Below, piece after piece: positions 53,673 to 63,037 of a stretch of DNA of 64,000 nucleotides. Position numbers and translations under genes: made by a program. Under the pieces are notes generated by a model. It did no database searches. It was not told the origin of the DNA and saw only the letters and a list, made by a program, of their open reading frames with translations. Numbering within the stretch: position 1 is the stretch's first letter; every line of letters begins with the position of its first letter. Source of the stretch: Microbacterium sp. (lineage in GTDB: Bacteria; Actinomycetota; Actinomycetes; Actinomycetales; Microbacteriaceae); the NCBI RefSeq assembly GCF_017305435.1, contig NZ_JAFKIP010000002.1, positions 434,001 through 498,000 of the forward strand, read 5' to 3'.

Positions 53673-54269
53673 ATGAGAAGACGCTCGCTCGCGTTTCTGC
53701 CCGTCGTCGCGGCAGCCATCCTCGCGCTCGGGGCCTGCGCGGCCGAGCCCGGCGCGCGCCTCACGGTCGTGCCGACGGCGCCGGCCACCGCGTCCCCCGC
53801 GCAGACCTCTGCCGCGCCTTCCATGACGCCGACGCCGACGAGGACGCCGACGAGTGCGCCCGAGGGCGGCGCGCCCGGCGCAGATGAGGTCGTCATCGGC
53901 TGCGCCGGCGGCGTCGCGGCGGTCAACGCGGACGGAGGGTCCTTCCTCGTGTCGGACGATTGCACACGCGTCATCCTCGGGGGAAACGGCGTGACGCTTC
54001 GCGTGACGGCGGCCGCGGTCGGCGACCTTGCCGTGCAGGGGCAGAACAACGTCGTCGTCGCGGGGGAGGTCTCGGCTCTCACGGTGGAGGGCCAGGGAAA
54101 CGCCGTTCAGACCAAGGCATCCGGCACAGTGACGGTGCGCGGCAACAGCAACACGGTCGACGTCGCGAGCACGATCGGCGCGCTCGAGATCACGGGGGCG
54201 AGCAATGCGGTCGCAGCCCCCGGCGTCGGCTCGAAGTCCGTCAGCGGCGAGGGCAACACGGCGCCCTGA
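53673..54269 (+). CDS. DUF3060 lipoprotein
   Basis: 198 aa. Lipobox LGAC, a long Thr/Pro/Ala linker, and a DUF3060 beta-repeat region with Asn-rich turns (GNGVTLR, QGQNNVVVAG, GQGNAV, GNSNTV), suggesting a right-handed beta-helix. TAGCCT lies 6 nt before the ATG. Unknown role; convergent with the M23 gene with one base between the stops. Confidence 0.82.
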   Translation: MRRRSLAFLPVVAAAILALGACAAEPGARLTVVPTAPATASPAQTSAAPSMTPTPTRTPTSAPEGGAPGADEVVIGCAGGVAAVNADGGSFLVSDDCTRVILGGNGVTLRVTAAAVGDLAVQGQNNVVVAGEVSALTVEGQGNAVQTKASGTVTVRGNSNTVDVASTIGALEITGASNAVAAPGVGSKSVSGEGNTAP

Positions 54270-54270
54270 C

Positions 54271-54825
54271 TCATCCGTCGCAGCACGGCAGCAGCACGGC
54301 TCGGGGAACGGCGCCGAGCAGCAGCATCGGGTTGATGTACCGTCCGTCGCGACGGACACCGAAGTGGATGGTTCCCTGCGCCGCGTGACCGCCCGCATCG
54401 GCGATGCCCACGGCCTCGCCCGCGGCGACGGCGTTTCCGATCGCGACCTGTGCGGTGACGGGCTCGAGGGTCGTGACGAGTCCCGCACCGTGGTCGATCG
54501 TGACGACCCCTCTGCCCGCGACCGAACCGGCGAACGCGATGACGCCGGCGGCGGGGCTGCGGACGGGCGTGTCGACCGGGGCGATGAGATCGATCCCCCG
54601 GTGTCCCGGTCCGTACTCGTGAGCGGGGGCGACGAAGGGGGCCGCGATACGCGGCGGCGTCACGGGCCACAGCCAGCCCGCCAGCGCGTCTTCCGCGCCG
54701 GATGCGATCGCCGAGGCGGCGGCGGCACCGGCCGCTGCTCCCGGCCCGGGCGGTGCGACCCCGGTGGAGACGACGACGGCGAGCAGGATGCCGAGGCGCG
54801 CGAGGCGAGCGAAGTGTGCCGACAT
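54271..54825 (-). CDS. M23-family peptidase, HxH motif degenerate
   Basis: 184 aa from ATG 54825. N-terminal hydrophobic segment, then LytM fold with HRGID (His75, Asp79 Zn ligands) and GTIHFGV: the second Zn ligand His154 is kept but the preceding His of HxH is Thr152. Reduced activity or a regulatory role is possible, although this variant may be normal in its subgroup. Carries the 14-mer at 54873-54886 upstream. Confidence 0.8.
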   Translation of the reverse strand: MSAHFARLARLGILLAVVVSTGVAPPGPGAAAGAAAASAIASGAEDALAGWLWPVTPPRIAAPFVAPAHEYGPGHRGIDLIAPVDTPVRSPAAGVIAFAGSVAGRGVVTIDHGAGLVTTLEPVTAQVAIGNAVAAGEAVGIADAGGHAAQGTIHFGVRRDGRYINPMLLLGAVPRAVLLPCCDG

Positions 54826-54872
54826 GCCCCCCACTGTGGCGTTGCTCCGAGCGGTGCGGGACGGCGAGGGGG

Positions 54873-54886
54873 AATCTGTGGACGGA
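54873..54886 (-). promoter_or_regulatory. shared 14-mer upstream of the M23 gene
   Basis: On the complement TCCGTCCACAGATT, 47 nt before ATG 54825; identical to the site at 49475-49488 before yraN. Confidence 0.5.
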
Positions 54887-54943
54887 GCGGCGGAATCCGC
54901 GGTTGGGGAGGAGGGGATGACGGCGGACGTCCGGCCTGGCTGA

Positions 54944-55129
54944 TACACTGGACGAGCACCCCGCATGTCGGGGTGACTACGCGTGCCCAGAGCGCCGATC
55001 GGATTCGTCCGGTGGCGCGGCATCCACACCCAGAGGTCTCACCGCGACAGCGGCGAGCGGGCGTGCGCCGGGCACCAGGTGCATCGGCCGACCGGCCGAG
55101 CGAGAAACCCAGAACAAAGGAGAACGGCC
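54944..55129 (+). promoter_or_regulatory. rpsB promoter and long leader
   Basis: TACACT (54944-54949) as -10, a 7-bp hairpin CACCCCG-CATGT-CGGGGTG (54957-54975) at the expected 5' end, then about 150 nt of leader with further small hairpins (GCACC-A-GGTGC and TCGGCC...GGCCGA) before AAAGGAG at rpsB. S2 autoregulation at its own leader is known in other bacteria; here inferred. Confidence 0.5.
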
Positions 55130-56005
55130 ATGGCCGTCGTCACCATTCGCCAGCTGCTCGACAGCGGCGTCCACTTCGGACACCAGACCCGCCGGTGGAA
55201 CCCGAAGGTCAAGCGCTTCATCCTCACGGAGCGCAGCGGCATCCACATCATCGACCTGCAGCAGTCGCTCGGGTACATCGACAAGGCGTACGAGTACGTC
55301 CGCGAGACGGTCGCCCACGGCGGCACGGTCCTGTTCGTCGGCACCAAGAAGCAGGCGCAGGAAGTCATCGCCGAGCAGGCGACGCGCGTCGGCCAGCCCT
55401 ACGTCAACCAGCGCTGGCTCGGCGGTCTCCTGACCAACTTCCAGACGGTCTCCAAGCGCCTCGCGCGCATGAAGGAGCTCGAGGAGCTCGACTTCGACAA
55501 CCCCGCCGACTCGGGCTTCACCAAGAAGGAGCTCCTGCTCAAGAAGCGCGAGCTGGACAAGCTGCACAAGTCGCTCGGCGGCATCCGCAACCTCCAGAAG
55601 ACGCCGTCGGCGATCTGGGTCGTGGACGCGAAGCGCGAGCACCTCGCGATCGACGAGGCCAAGAAGCTCGGCATCCCCGTGATCGGCATCCTCGACACGA
55701 ACGCCGACCCCGACGAGTTCCAGTTCCCGATCCCGGGCAACGACGACGCGATCCGCTCGGTGGGCCTGCTCACCCGCATCATCGCCGACGCCGCCGCCGA
55801 GGGTCTCATCCAGCGCCACAACCCGACCGACGAGGCCGCCGAGGCCGAGCCGCTCGCCGACTGGGAGCGTGAGCTCCTCGAGGCTCCCGCCGCCGAGATC
55901 GTCACCGACGTGGCCGAGGTCGAGACCATCGCGACCGAGTCCGCCGCCGATGAGGCCGGCGCCGAGGCCAAGGCCGAAGGCGACGCCGCGGCGACTGCCG
56001 AGTAA
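55130..56005 (+). CDS. rpsB: 30S ribosomal protein S2
   Basis: 291 aa. [22 protein letters not shown] opens the S2 fold; [10 protein letters not shown] and DTNADPDEF are conserved. The last 50 residues form an Ala/Glu-rich acidic tail. tsf follows after 100 nt, the usual pair. Confidence 0.96.
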   Translation: MAVVTIRQLLDSGVHFGHQTRRWNPKVKRFILTERSGIHIIDLQQSLGYIDKAYEYVRETVAHGGTVLFVGTKKQAQEVIAEQATRVGQPYVNQRWLGGLLTNFQTVSKRLARMKELEELDFDNPADSGFTKKELLLKKRELDKLHKSLGGIRNLQKTPSAIWVVDAKREHLAIDEAKKLGIPVIGILDTNADPDEFQFPIPGNDDAIRSVGLLTRIIADAAAEGLIQRHNPTDEAAEAEPLADWERELLEAPAAEIVTDVAEVETIATESAADEAGAEAKAEGDAAATAE

Positions 56006-56105
56006 GACAACACCCGCTGCGCGGGGCCGTCGCCGACCCGGCGGCGGTCCCGCTGCGGCATCCATCGAACTCACCCCAGTTTCACCGATTTAGGAGCCAC
56101 CACCC

Positions 56106-56933
56106 ATGGCAAACTTCACGATCGCCGACATCAAGACGCTGCGTGAGCAGCTCGGCACCGGCATGGTCGACACCAAGAAGGCGCTCGAGGAGGCCGACGG
56201 CGACCTCGAGAAGGCCGTCGAGATCCTGCGCCTGAAGGGCGCGAAGGGCAACGCCAAGCGCGCCGACCGCTCGACGAGCGAAGGCCTCGTCGCCGCCGCG
56301 CAGCACGGCGACAAGGTGACGATCCTCGAGCTCAACACCGAGACCGACTTCGTCGCGAAGAACGAGCGCTTCATCGCCCTCGCCGACAAGGTGCTCGAGG
56401 CGGCCGCCGCGGTCGACGCCGACTCCGTCGAGGCGGCTCTCGCCGCGCCCGCCGGATCGCAGACGGTCGCCGAGCTCATCTCGGACGAGGCCGCGATCAT
56501 CGGCGAGAAGGTGGAGCTGCGTCGCGTGCGTACGCTCTCGGGCGACAAGTTCGAGATCTACCTGCACAAGACCAGCAAGGACCTGCCCCCGCAGGTCGGC
56601 GTGGTGCTGGCCTACACGGGCGAAGACGCCGAGACGGCGCGCTCGATCGCGCAGCACATCTCCTTCGCGAACCCGACCTACCTCTCCCGTGAGGACGTCC
56701 CCGAGGACGAGGTCGAGAAGGAGCGCCAGATCGTCACGGAGATCTCCCGCAACGAGGGCAAGCCCGAGGCTGCGCTGCCGAAGATCGTCGAGGGTCGCGT
56801 CGGTGCGTTCTTCAAGCAGGTCGCCCTGCTCGACCAGGACTACGCGAAGGACAACAAGCTGTCCGTCGCGAAGGTCGCCGGCGACGCCGGCCTGACCATC
56901 ACCGACTTCGCCCGCTTCAAGGTCGGCGCGTAA
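56106..56933 (+). CDS. tsf: elongation factor Ts
   Basis: 275 aa. N-terminal UBA-like domain with LREQLGTGMVDTKKALEEA and the TDFVAKNERF core. Nucleotide-exchange factor for EF-Tu. AGGAG before the ATG. Confidence 0.97.
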   Translation: MANFTIADIKTLREQLGTGMVDTKKALEEADGDLEKAVEILRLKGAKGNAKRADRSTSEGLVAAAQHGDKVTILELNTETDFVAKNERFIALADKVLEAAAAVDADSVEAALAAPAGSQTVAELISDEAAIIGEKVELRRVRTLSGDKFEIYLHKTSKDLPPQVGVVLAYTGEDAETARSIAQHISFANPTYLSREDVPEDEVEKERQIVTEISRNEGKPEAALPKIVEGRVGAFFKQVALLDQDYAKDNKLSVAKVAGDAGLTITDFARFKVGA

Positions 56934-56943
56934 CGTCTGGACG

Positions 56944-56978
56944 GGGGTCCGCATTCTTCACGGATGCGGGCCCCTTTT
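56944..56978 (+). terminator. tsf terminator
   Basis: GGGGTCCGCAT/ATGCGGGCCCC stem (11 bp, one G-U) followed by TTTT, the only intrinsic terminator here with a clear T-run. Confidence 0.85.
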
Positions 56979-57041
56979 CCATGCCCGCACGCGTACGGAC
57001 GGCGCTGCGATACTCTGCAACGTGACGAGAGGAACCCCCCT

Positions 57042-57761
57042 GTGATCGATGAGAACACCGGACGCCGGCGCGTCCTGTTGAAGCTGTCCGGCGAGGCGTT
57101 CGGGGGAGGGCAGCTGGGAGTCAATCCGGATGTCGTCAGCCAGATCGCCCAGGAGATCGCGGCCGCGGTGGAGCAGGTCGAGATCGCCATCGTCGTCGGC
57201 GGCGGCAACTTCTTCCGCGGCGCCGAACTCAGCCAGCGCGGCATGGACCGCGGGCGTGCCGACTACATGGGCATGCTCGGCACGGTCATGAACGCCCTCG
57301 CGCTGCAGGACTTCCTCGAGCAGGCGGGCGCCGCGACGCGCGTGCAGTCCGCGATCTCGATGACGCAGGTCGCCGAGCCGTACATCCCGCGTCGTGCGGA
57401 GCGGCACATGGAGAAGGGCCGCGTCGTGATCTTCGGTGCCGGCGCCGGCCTGCCCTACTTCTCGACCGACACCGTCGCGGCGCAGCGCGCGCTCGAGATC
57501 GGCGCGCACGAAGTGCTCGTCGCGAAGAACGGCGTCGACGGCGTCTACACGGCAGACCCGAAGAAGGATGCCACGGCCACGAAGATCGACGAGATCACCT
57601 ACCAGGATGCCCTGCAGCGGGGTCTCAAGGTCGTCGACTCGACCGCGTTCAGCCTCTGCATGGACAACAGCATGGACATGCGCGTCTTCGGCATGGAGCC
57701 GGCCGGCAACGTGACCCGGGCTCTCCTGGGTGAACGGATCGGCACGCTCGTCACGGCGTGA
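57042..57761 (+). CDS. pyrH: UMP kinase
   Basis: 239 aa. [22 protein letters not shown] and [12 protein letters not shown] are the amino-acid-kinase fold sites. UMP to UDP. GTG 57042 with GAGAGGA 8 nt before; TACTCT at 57011 may be its -10. Confidence 0.96.
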   Translation: MIDENTGRRRVLLKLSGEAFGGGQLGVNPDVVSQIAQEIAAAVEQVEIAIVVGGGNFFRGAELSQRGMDRGRADYMGMLGTVMNALALQDFLEQAGAATRVQSAISMTQVAEPYIPRRAERHMEKGRVVIFGAGAGLPYFSTDTVAAQRALEIGAHEVLVAKNGVDGVYTADPKKDATATKIDEITYQDALQRGLKVVDSTAFSLCMDNSMDMRVFGMEPAGNVTRALLGERIGTLVTA

Positions 57762-57813
57762 CCGGACGCCCCCGCTAGACTCGTCACCTGACGCAACAAC
57801 GAATGGAGTGACC

Positions 57814-58368
57814 GTGATCGCCGACATCCTGGCTGACACGTCCGGGCGCATGGACCGCGCTGTCGACGCCGCGAAGGACGACTTCTCGACCGTCCGCACG
57901 GGGCGCGCGAACCCCGCGCTGTTCCAGAAGGTGATGGTCGACTACTACGGCTCGCCCACACCCCTCGCCCAGCTCGCGTCGCTGAACGCTCCGGAGGCGC
58001 GCACGCTCGTCGTCACCCCGTACGACAAGTCGGCGCTCAAGGCCATCGAGCAGGCGATCCGGGACGTTCCGAACCTCGGTGTGAACCCGACCAACGACGG
58101 CAACCTCGTCCGCGTCACGATGCCCGAGCTGACGGCGGAACGTCGCAAGGAGTACGTCAAGCTCGTCCGTACGAAGGGCGAGGATGCCAAGGTGCATCTG
58201 CGCGGCATCCGCCGCAAGGCCAAGGACGAGCTGGACGCGCTCAAGAGCGAGGTCGGTGAAGACGACCTCGTGCGCGCGGAGAAGGAGCTCGACGCCGTGA
58301 CCCGTGCGCACGTCGACGAGATCGACGAGGCGCTCAAGCGCAAAGAGGCCGAGCTCCTCGAGGTCTGA
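57814..58368 (+). CDS. frr: ribosome recycling factor
   Basis: 184 aa, GTG start with TGGAG upstream. [24 protein letters not shown] and [17 protein letters not shown] are diagnostic. Splits post-termination ribosomes with EF-G. TAGACT at 57776 is a likely -10. Confidence 0.97.
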   Translation: MIADILADTSGRMDRAVDAAKDDFSTVRTGRANPALFQKVMVDYYGSPTPLAQLASLNAPEARTLVVTPYDKSALKAIEQAIRDVPNLGVNPTNDGNLVRVTMPELTAERRKEYVKLVRTKGEDAKVHLRGIRRKAKDELDALKSEVGEDDLVRAEKELDAVTRAHVDEIDEALKRKEAELLEV

Positions 58369-58372
58369 CGCG

Positions 58373-59428
58373 ATGACCGATCCTTCCGGTGAGCCCGCCG
58401 AAGGCTCGGATGCCCCGCTGACGCCGCTCACGCGCGCCGATGCCCGCCGGGGCGGCGCGGACAACCAGACGGCCTTCCAGGACCACGTGCGCGCGGCTCG
58501 CAGCGAGTTCGAGCATCAGATCGATCGCGCCCGCGCGGACTTCGACAAGGCGCGCGCCGACTTCGAGCACGTGCAGGACCGCATCAACGAGCGCACGGGC
58601 CGCAACCTGCTCATGGCGATCCTCATCGGGGTCGTCGTCGGCGGGGCCGTCCTCGCGTCGCTCCTGTTCATCAAGTGGCTGTTCCTGCTGTTCGCCATCC
58701 CCGTGTGCCTGCTCGGCGTGTTCGAGTTCTCCCGCGCCCTGCAGACCGCGGGGCGGCGGGTCGACGTCGTGCCGCAGGTGGTCGCGGGTGGCGTCATCAT
58801 GCTCGCGGGCTTCTTCTTCGGGCACTGGACGCACATCGTGCTGACGTTCGCCTGCGTCGCAGCGCTGATCATCTGGCGTCTGATGGCGCAGATGGTCGCG
58901 CGCGACGGTCGCCGCTACAGCGACGTCCTCGACGACGTGCTCGTCGCCGGGTTCGTTCCGATCTACGTGGCCTTCCTCGCGTCGCTCACGCTCGTCCTGC
59001 TCCGTCAGGATCAGGGGGAGTACTGGCTTCTCGGGATGGTCATCGCCGTCGTCGCCGCCGATACGGGTGCCTATGCGAGCGGTCTCGCGTTCGGGTCGCA
59101 CCCGATGGCGCCGCGCATCAGTCCCAAGAAGACCTGGGAGGGCTTCGCCGGCGGGGCCCTCACGACCGTCGCGGTCGCGATCGTCTACGGCATCTTCGTC
59201 CTGCACGTCCCGTGGTGGGCCGGCGCCGTGTTCGGCATCGTGATGCTCGGCTGCGCGACGGTGGGGGACCTCGGCGAGTCGATGATCAAACGCGACCTCG
59301 GCATCAAGGACATGAGCTCGTGGCTTCCCGGTCACGGGGGCGTCCTCGACCGTCTCGACTCCATCCTGCCGTCGGCCGCGGCGGCACTCGCGATGTACTT
59401 CCTGTTCTTCCCCCTGGTGAGCGTATGA
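58373..59428 (+). CDS. cdsA: phosphatidate cytidylyltransferase with N-terminal extension
   Basis: 351 aa. Residues 1-75 are a hydrophilic Arg/Asp/Glu-rich, probably helical extension (ARADFDKARADFEHV), absent from short CdsA; then about eight membrane segments and the CDP signature SPKKTWEGFAGG ... GDLGESMIKRDLGIKD. Makes CDP-diacylglycerol. Its stop overlaps the DivIVA-like gene (ATGA), coupling the two. Confidence 0.93.
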   Translation: MTDPSGEPAEGSDAPLTPLTRADARRGGADNQTAFQDHVRAARSEFEHQIDRARADFDKARADFEHVQDRINERTGRNLLMAILIGVVVGGAVLASLLFIKWLFLLFAIPVCLLGVFEFSRALQTAGRRVDVVPQVVAGGVIMLAGFFFGHWTHIVLTFACVAALIIWRLMAQMVARDGRRYSDVLDDVLVAGFVPIYVAFLASLTLVLLRQDQGEYWLLGMVIAVVAADTGAYASGLAFGSHPMAPRISPKKTWEGFAGGALTTVAVAIVYGIFVLHVPWWAGAVFGIVMLGCATVGDLGESMIKRDLGIKDMSSWLPGHGGVLDRLDSILPSAAAALAMYFLFFPLVSV

Positions 59429-59991
59429 CCGATCAGATGACGACCGAATCCGCCCTGTTCCCGCACGTGTCGGGCCGCACGAAGGGCTACCGGCCGCAGG
59501 ATGTCGACGACTTCCTCGCGCGTGCGCGCGCGGCCTTCGAGGACCCGTCCGCCGCGGACGTCGACGCGGGCGTCGTGCGCACGGTCGCCTTCCCGCTCGT
59601 CAAGCGGGGCTATCAGGTCGGCGCCGTGGATGCCGCGCTCGGGCGCATCGAGGATGCGTTCGCCGCGCGCGAGCGCGAGAATGCGCTCGGCCGCGCGGGC
59701 GCGCGCGCCTGGGTCGGGCAGTCGCGTCGCCTCGCGCAGGAGATCCTCGACCGGTTGAGCCGTCCGCGGAAGCGGCGGTTCCGTCGCGCGGGCCTGCTCC
59801 GATACGGGTATCGCATCGACGAGGTCGACATCGTGGCGGACAAGATCGCGGCCTTCCTCGAGTCGGGTGAGCCCGTGACCGTCGATCAGGTGCGTACGGT
59901 CGCGTTCCGCATGCAGCGGCGGGGCTATAGCGAGGCGCAGGTCGACGCCGTCCTCGACGCCGTCGTCGAGGTGATGCTCGCCGTCGTCTGA
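59425..59991 (+). CDS. DivIVA-domain-like protein
   Basis: 188 aa. Two DivIVA-type repeats: GYRPQDVDDFLARA (22-36) and RYGYRIDEVDIVADKI (125-142), each followed by RTVAF and RRGY motifs. No long coiled coil, so it is not Wag31 itself. Soluble. The link to CdsA suggests a role at sites of membrane or wall growth; inferred. Confidence 0.75.
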   Translation: MTDQMTTESALFPHVSGRTKGYRPQDVDDFLARARAAFEDPSAADVDAGVVRTVAFPLVKRGYQVGAVDAALGRIEDAFAARERENALGRAGARAWVGQSRRLAQEILDRLSRPRKRRFRRAGLLRYGYRIDEVDIVADKIAAFLESGEPVTVDQVRTVAFRMQRRGYSEAQVDAVLDAVVEVMLAVV

Positions 59992-60056
59992 GACACGGCA
60001 TCCGTCGCGACACGACCGTGGACCGTCCCCGTGCAGCCCGGTAGACTCGGAGAACT

Positions 60057-60806
60057 GTGACGTCCGACGCCGAATCGACCCCCACCTCGGCGCGCGAGCT
60101 CTCGCCGCGCGCGGTCGGCGGTGCCCCCGCGGCGACTCGTACGGCGTTGCGCTCCACGGTCTCGGCTCCGACACCGCGGTGGTCCCGCCGTCGGGGTGTC
60201 GTGGGGGTCTTCGCCGCACTGGCCGCGGCGGGTCTCGCGGCGGCCTACATCGGGCCGCTGAGCGCGACGGTCACGCGAGCTGACGCGACGGAGCTCGACC
60301 CGGTCTCTCTCTACGCCACCACGATCTCGGACGCGCAGTCCCTGCTGGCGGCCTCGCGTTCCGGCGACGGACTCGGGCGCGACGCCATCACGTACTCGGT
60401 CTATGTGACGCCGAAGCCCACGCCGACCCCGACGCCGTCCGCGTCGGGCGGGGCGACGGAGTCCGGATCGAGCGGGTGGACGCCGCCGTTCGTGTCCCCC
60501 GACCCCGGAACGGCTCAGGCGATCGCGTACGCGATGGTGCAGGAGCGCGGCTGGGGCGACGGTGAGTTCGCCTGCCTCGTCGCGCTGTGGAACAAGGAGT
60601 CGGGCTGGCGCGTGAACGCGTACAACGCGGGCAGCGGTGCGTACGGCATCCCGCAGTCGCTCCCCGGCAGCAAGATGGCCTCGGCCGGTTCCGATTGGGA
60701 GACCAACCCGGCGACGCAGATCGCGTGGGGGCTCGGATACATCGGCGGGCGCTACAGTTCACCGTGCGGCGCATGGGACCACTCGCAGTCCACCGGTTGG
60801 TATTGA
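60057..60806 (+). CDS. transglycosylase-like secreted protein
   Basis: 249 aa. Basic N-terminus, membrane segment (VVGVFAALAAAGLAAAYIG), a Thr/Pro/Ser spacer, then a C-terminal SLT-like domain with LWNKESGWRVNAYNAGSGAYGIPQSLPG (split here: LWNKESGW, NAGSGAYGIPQ) and WGLGYIGGRY; Glu in NKES is the probable catalytic acid. Acts on peptidoglycan outside the cell. GTG with GGAGA upstream. Confidence 0.85.
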   Translation: MTSDAESTPTSARELSPRAVGGAPAATRTALRSTVSAPTPRWSRRRGVVGVFAALAAAGLAAAYIGPLSATVTRADATELDPVSLYATTISDAQSLLAASRSGDGLGRDAITYSVYVTPKPTPTPTPSASGGATESGSSGWTPPFVSPDPGTAQAIAYAMVQERGWGDGEFACLVALWNKESGWRVNAYNAGSGAYGIPQSLPGSKMASAGSDWETNPATQIAWGLGYIGGRYSSPCGAWDHSQSTGWY

Positions 60807-60810
60807 CGCC

Positions 60811-61092
60811 ATGCCGCGCGCCAATCGTCGCCGGCCCGATCCGGGCGACGACTCCCTCGATCGCCTGCTGAGCGGGTGGAAGCGCACCGAGGTGCGCCGC
60901 GGCATCACGTGGACGGTCCAGCCGGTGAGCGCGGCATCCGCGCAGAAGTCCTACACGTGCCCCGGGTGCGGGCGGGAAGTGACGCCGGGCACGGCACACG
61001 TCGTCGCCTGGCGGGCGGACGGCGTGCTGGGGGATGCCGCGGACCTCGCCGCACGGAGGCATTGGCACACGAACTGCTGGAGGATCGGCTGA
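60811..61092 (+). CDS. small zinc-ribbon protein
   Basis: 93 aa. CPGCGREV with a later HWHTNCW gives a possible CxxC...HxxxC zinc site. Arg-rich N-terminus. Starts 4 nt after the upstream stop; no ribosome-binding site, so translation is probably coupled. Function unknown. Confidence 0.72.
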   Translation: MPRANRRRPDPGDDSLDRLLSGWKRTEVRRGITWTVQPVSAASAQKSYTCPGCGREVTPGTAHVVAWRADGVLGDAADLAARRHWHTNCWRIG

Positions 61093-61093
61093 C

Positions 61094-61813
61094 ATGGAGA
61101 TCCGGGGACCGGTGCTGCTGCCGGCGCGGCGCACCGACATCGAACTGCGGACGCTCGACGAGCTGACCCTCGTCGGCGAGCTCGCCGAGCCCGCCGAGCG
61201 GGAGGCCGTCGCGACGCTCGTGACACTGCACCCGCTGCCCACCGCCGGGGGCTTCATGGACTCGCACATCCTGCGAAAGGCGGCGGCGCGCCTGCCGGCT
61301 CTCGCCGACCTCGCCGTGCTGCGGTTCAACACGCGTGGCACCACCTCCCCGCGCGGTACGAGCCAGGGCGCCTTCGACGGCGGCCGAGCCGAGGCGTTCG
61401 ACCTCGCCGCCGCGATGGAGTTCGTCCGCGAACGTCAGCTCCCGCGGCCGTGGCTCGTCGGGTGGTCCTTCGGGACGGAGCTCGCGCTGAAATACGGGCG
61501 GGATCACGACATCGAGGGCGTCATCCTGCTCTCGCCGCCTCTGCACCGCGCGACCGACGCCGAGGTCGCCGCGTGGGCGGGGACCGGTCGACGGATGGTC
61601 GTCCTCGTTCCCGAGCTGGACGATTACCTGCGTCCGGCGGAGGCGCGCGAGCGGTTCGCCGGCGTGCCGGAGGCGTCGCTCATCGCCGTCGAGGGAGGCA
61701 AGCACCTCTGGGTGGGCGAGTCGCAGACGCGACGCGTGCTCACCGAGATCGTGGCCGCCGTCAACCCCGACGCGCTGCCGCTGCCGACCGAATGGGACGG
61801 CGAGACCGCGTAG
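61094..61813 (+). CDS. alpha/beta hydrolase
   Basis: 239 aa. Nucleophile elbow GWSFGTE (Ser about 139), Asp region LDDYLRP and terminal His in EGGKHLWVGE; oxyanion HPLPTAGGFMDS. YfhR/YpfH-type small hydrolase; substrate unknown. One base after the zinc-ribbon gene. Confidence 0.82.
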   Translation: MEIRGPVLLPARRTDIELRTLDELTLVGELAEPAEREAVATLVTLHPLPTAGGFMDSHILRKAAARLPALADLAVLRFNTRGTTSPRGTSQGAFDGGRAEAFDLAAAMEFVRERQLPRPWLVGWSFGTELALKYGRDHDIEGVILLSPPLHRATDAEVAAWAGTGRRMVVLVPELDDYLRPAEARERFAGVPEASLIAVEGGKHLWVGESQTRRVLTEIVAAVNPDALPLPTEWDGETA

Positions 61814-61822
61814 CGGAGGGTG

Positions 61823-62902
61823 TCATTTCTCGTTCTGCCGCGGAATGATGACCTGCCGGTAGATGATGAGTATGCTCGCGGCGACGGGGATCGCGATGAG
61901 CGCCCCGAGAAGGCCCAGCAGCGAGCCGCCCGCGAGTGCGGCGATGACGACCACGGCGCCGGGCACGGAGACGGCGCGGTTCATGATGCGCGGCGACAGC
62001 ACGTACGCCTCCACCTGCATGTAGATCGCGTACCAGATGAGCGCGACGAGGGCCGTCAGCGGTGATCCGAGCCCCGGGATGAGGCACGTGAGCACGATGA
62101 TCGCCGAACCCGTGAGTGTTCCGACGAGCGGGATCAGCGAGAAGAAGAACGCGATCACCGCGAGGACGGCGGGGAACGGGGCGCCGATGATCGTGAGGAA
62201 GATCGCGCTGAGCACGCCGTTGATGACGCCGAGCGTGACCTGTCCCATCACGTAGAAGCCGACGGAGGCGGTGATCTGCTCGGACAGGTCGATGAACCGC
62301 CCGCGCTTGGACGCCGGCACGAGCTGGTACACCGCCGCCTTGAGGTTCGGCGTGGATGCCGTGAAGTAGATCGTCAGGATCAGCACGATGATCGCGCCCG
62401 TGAACCCGCTGATGACGCCGGCGCCGATGCCGAGGATCACGCCGGTCGCGGCGCCGCCGATCTGTCCGTAGTTGAGAGAGCTGAGCCAGGAGCTGATGGC
62501 CGAGAAGACCTCATCCACCTTCAGCGTCGGGAAGGTCGACTGCAGCCACGCGCCCAGCTCGGCGGCCGGGTCCCACGACCCGTCGACGATCCGGGAGATG
62601 AGCGTCTGCACCTGCGCGACCAGCTGGGCGATCTGACCGACCAGGACCGGGATCACGATGAGGATGATCCCGGCGAAGACGGCGAGGACGACTGCGAAGG
62701 TGATGAGCAGCGCCGCCCAGCGGGGGAGTCCCTTGCGCTCCAGCCACGAGACGGCCGGGTCGAGGCCGAGCGCGAGGAAGAGGGCCGTGCCGACGTAGAG
62801 CAGCACCGTGGAGAGCGACTGGACGCTGGAGATCAGAAGGATGCCGACGCCGACGCCGAGCGTGGCGATGAGGGCGGTGCGGAACGGGTGGTGAAGCTTC
62901 AC
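61823..62902 (-). CDS. AI-2E/PerM-family transporter
   Basis: 359 aa from GTG 62902, about eight membrane segments, with the family's FFFSLIPLVGTLTGSAI and YVLSPRIMNRAVSVPG. Some members export AI-2 or act as Na+/H+ exchangers; the substrate cannot be told. TAGCCT lies 7 nt before the start. The longer frame upstream is not coding. Confidence 0.88.
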   Translation of the reverse strand: MKLHHPFRTALIATLGVGVGILLISSVQSLSTVLLYVGTALFLALGLDPAVSWLERKGLPRWAALLITFAVVLAVFAGIILIVIPVLVGQIAQLVAQVQTLISRIVDGSWDPAAELGAWLQSTFPTLKVDEVFSAISSWLSSLNYGQIGGAATGVILGIGAGVISGFTGAIIVLILTIYFTASTPNLKAAVYQLVPASKRGRFIDLSEQITASVGFYVMGQVTLGVINGVLSAIFLTIIGAPFPAVLAVIAFFFSLIPLVGTLTGSAIIVLTCLIPGLGSPLTALVALIWYAIYMQVEAYVLSPRIMNRAVSVPGAVVVIAALAGGSLLGLLGALIAIPVAASILIIYRQVIIPRQNEK

Positions 62903-63037
62903 GAGATGCAGGCTACTGCGAGAATGTTCTGAGCGCCGGGGGTTGACACGCCTCCCGGGCGACACCCAGGTCGTTTTCGCTACGCTGGAACGTCGTATGC
63001 GCACCGGGGGAGAACTCCGGGCGGAGGAGGTTGTTTC

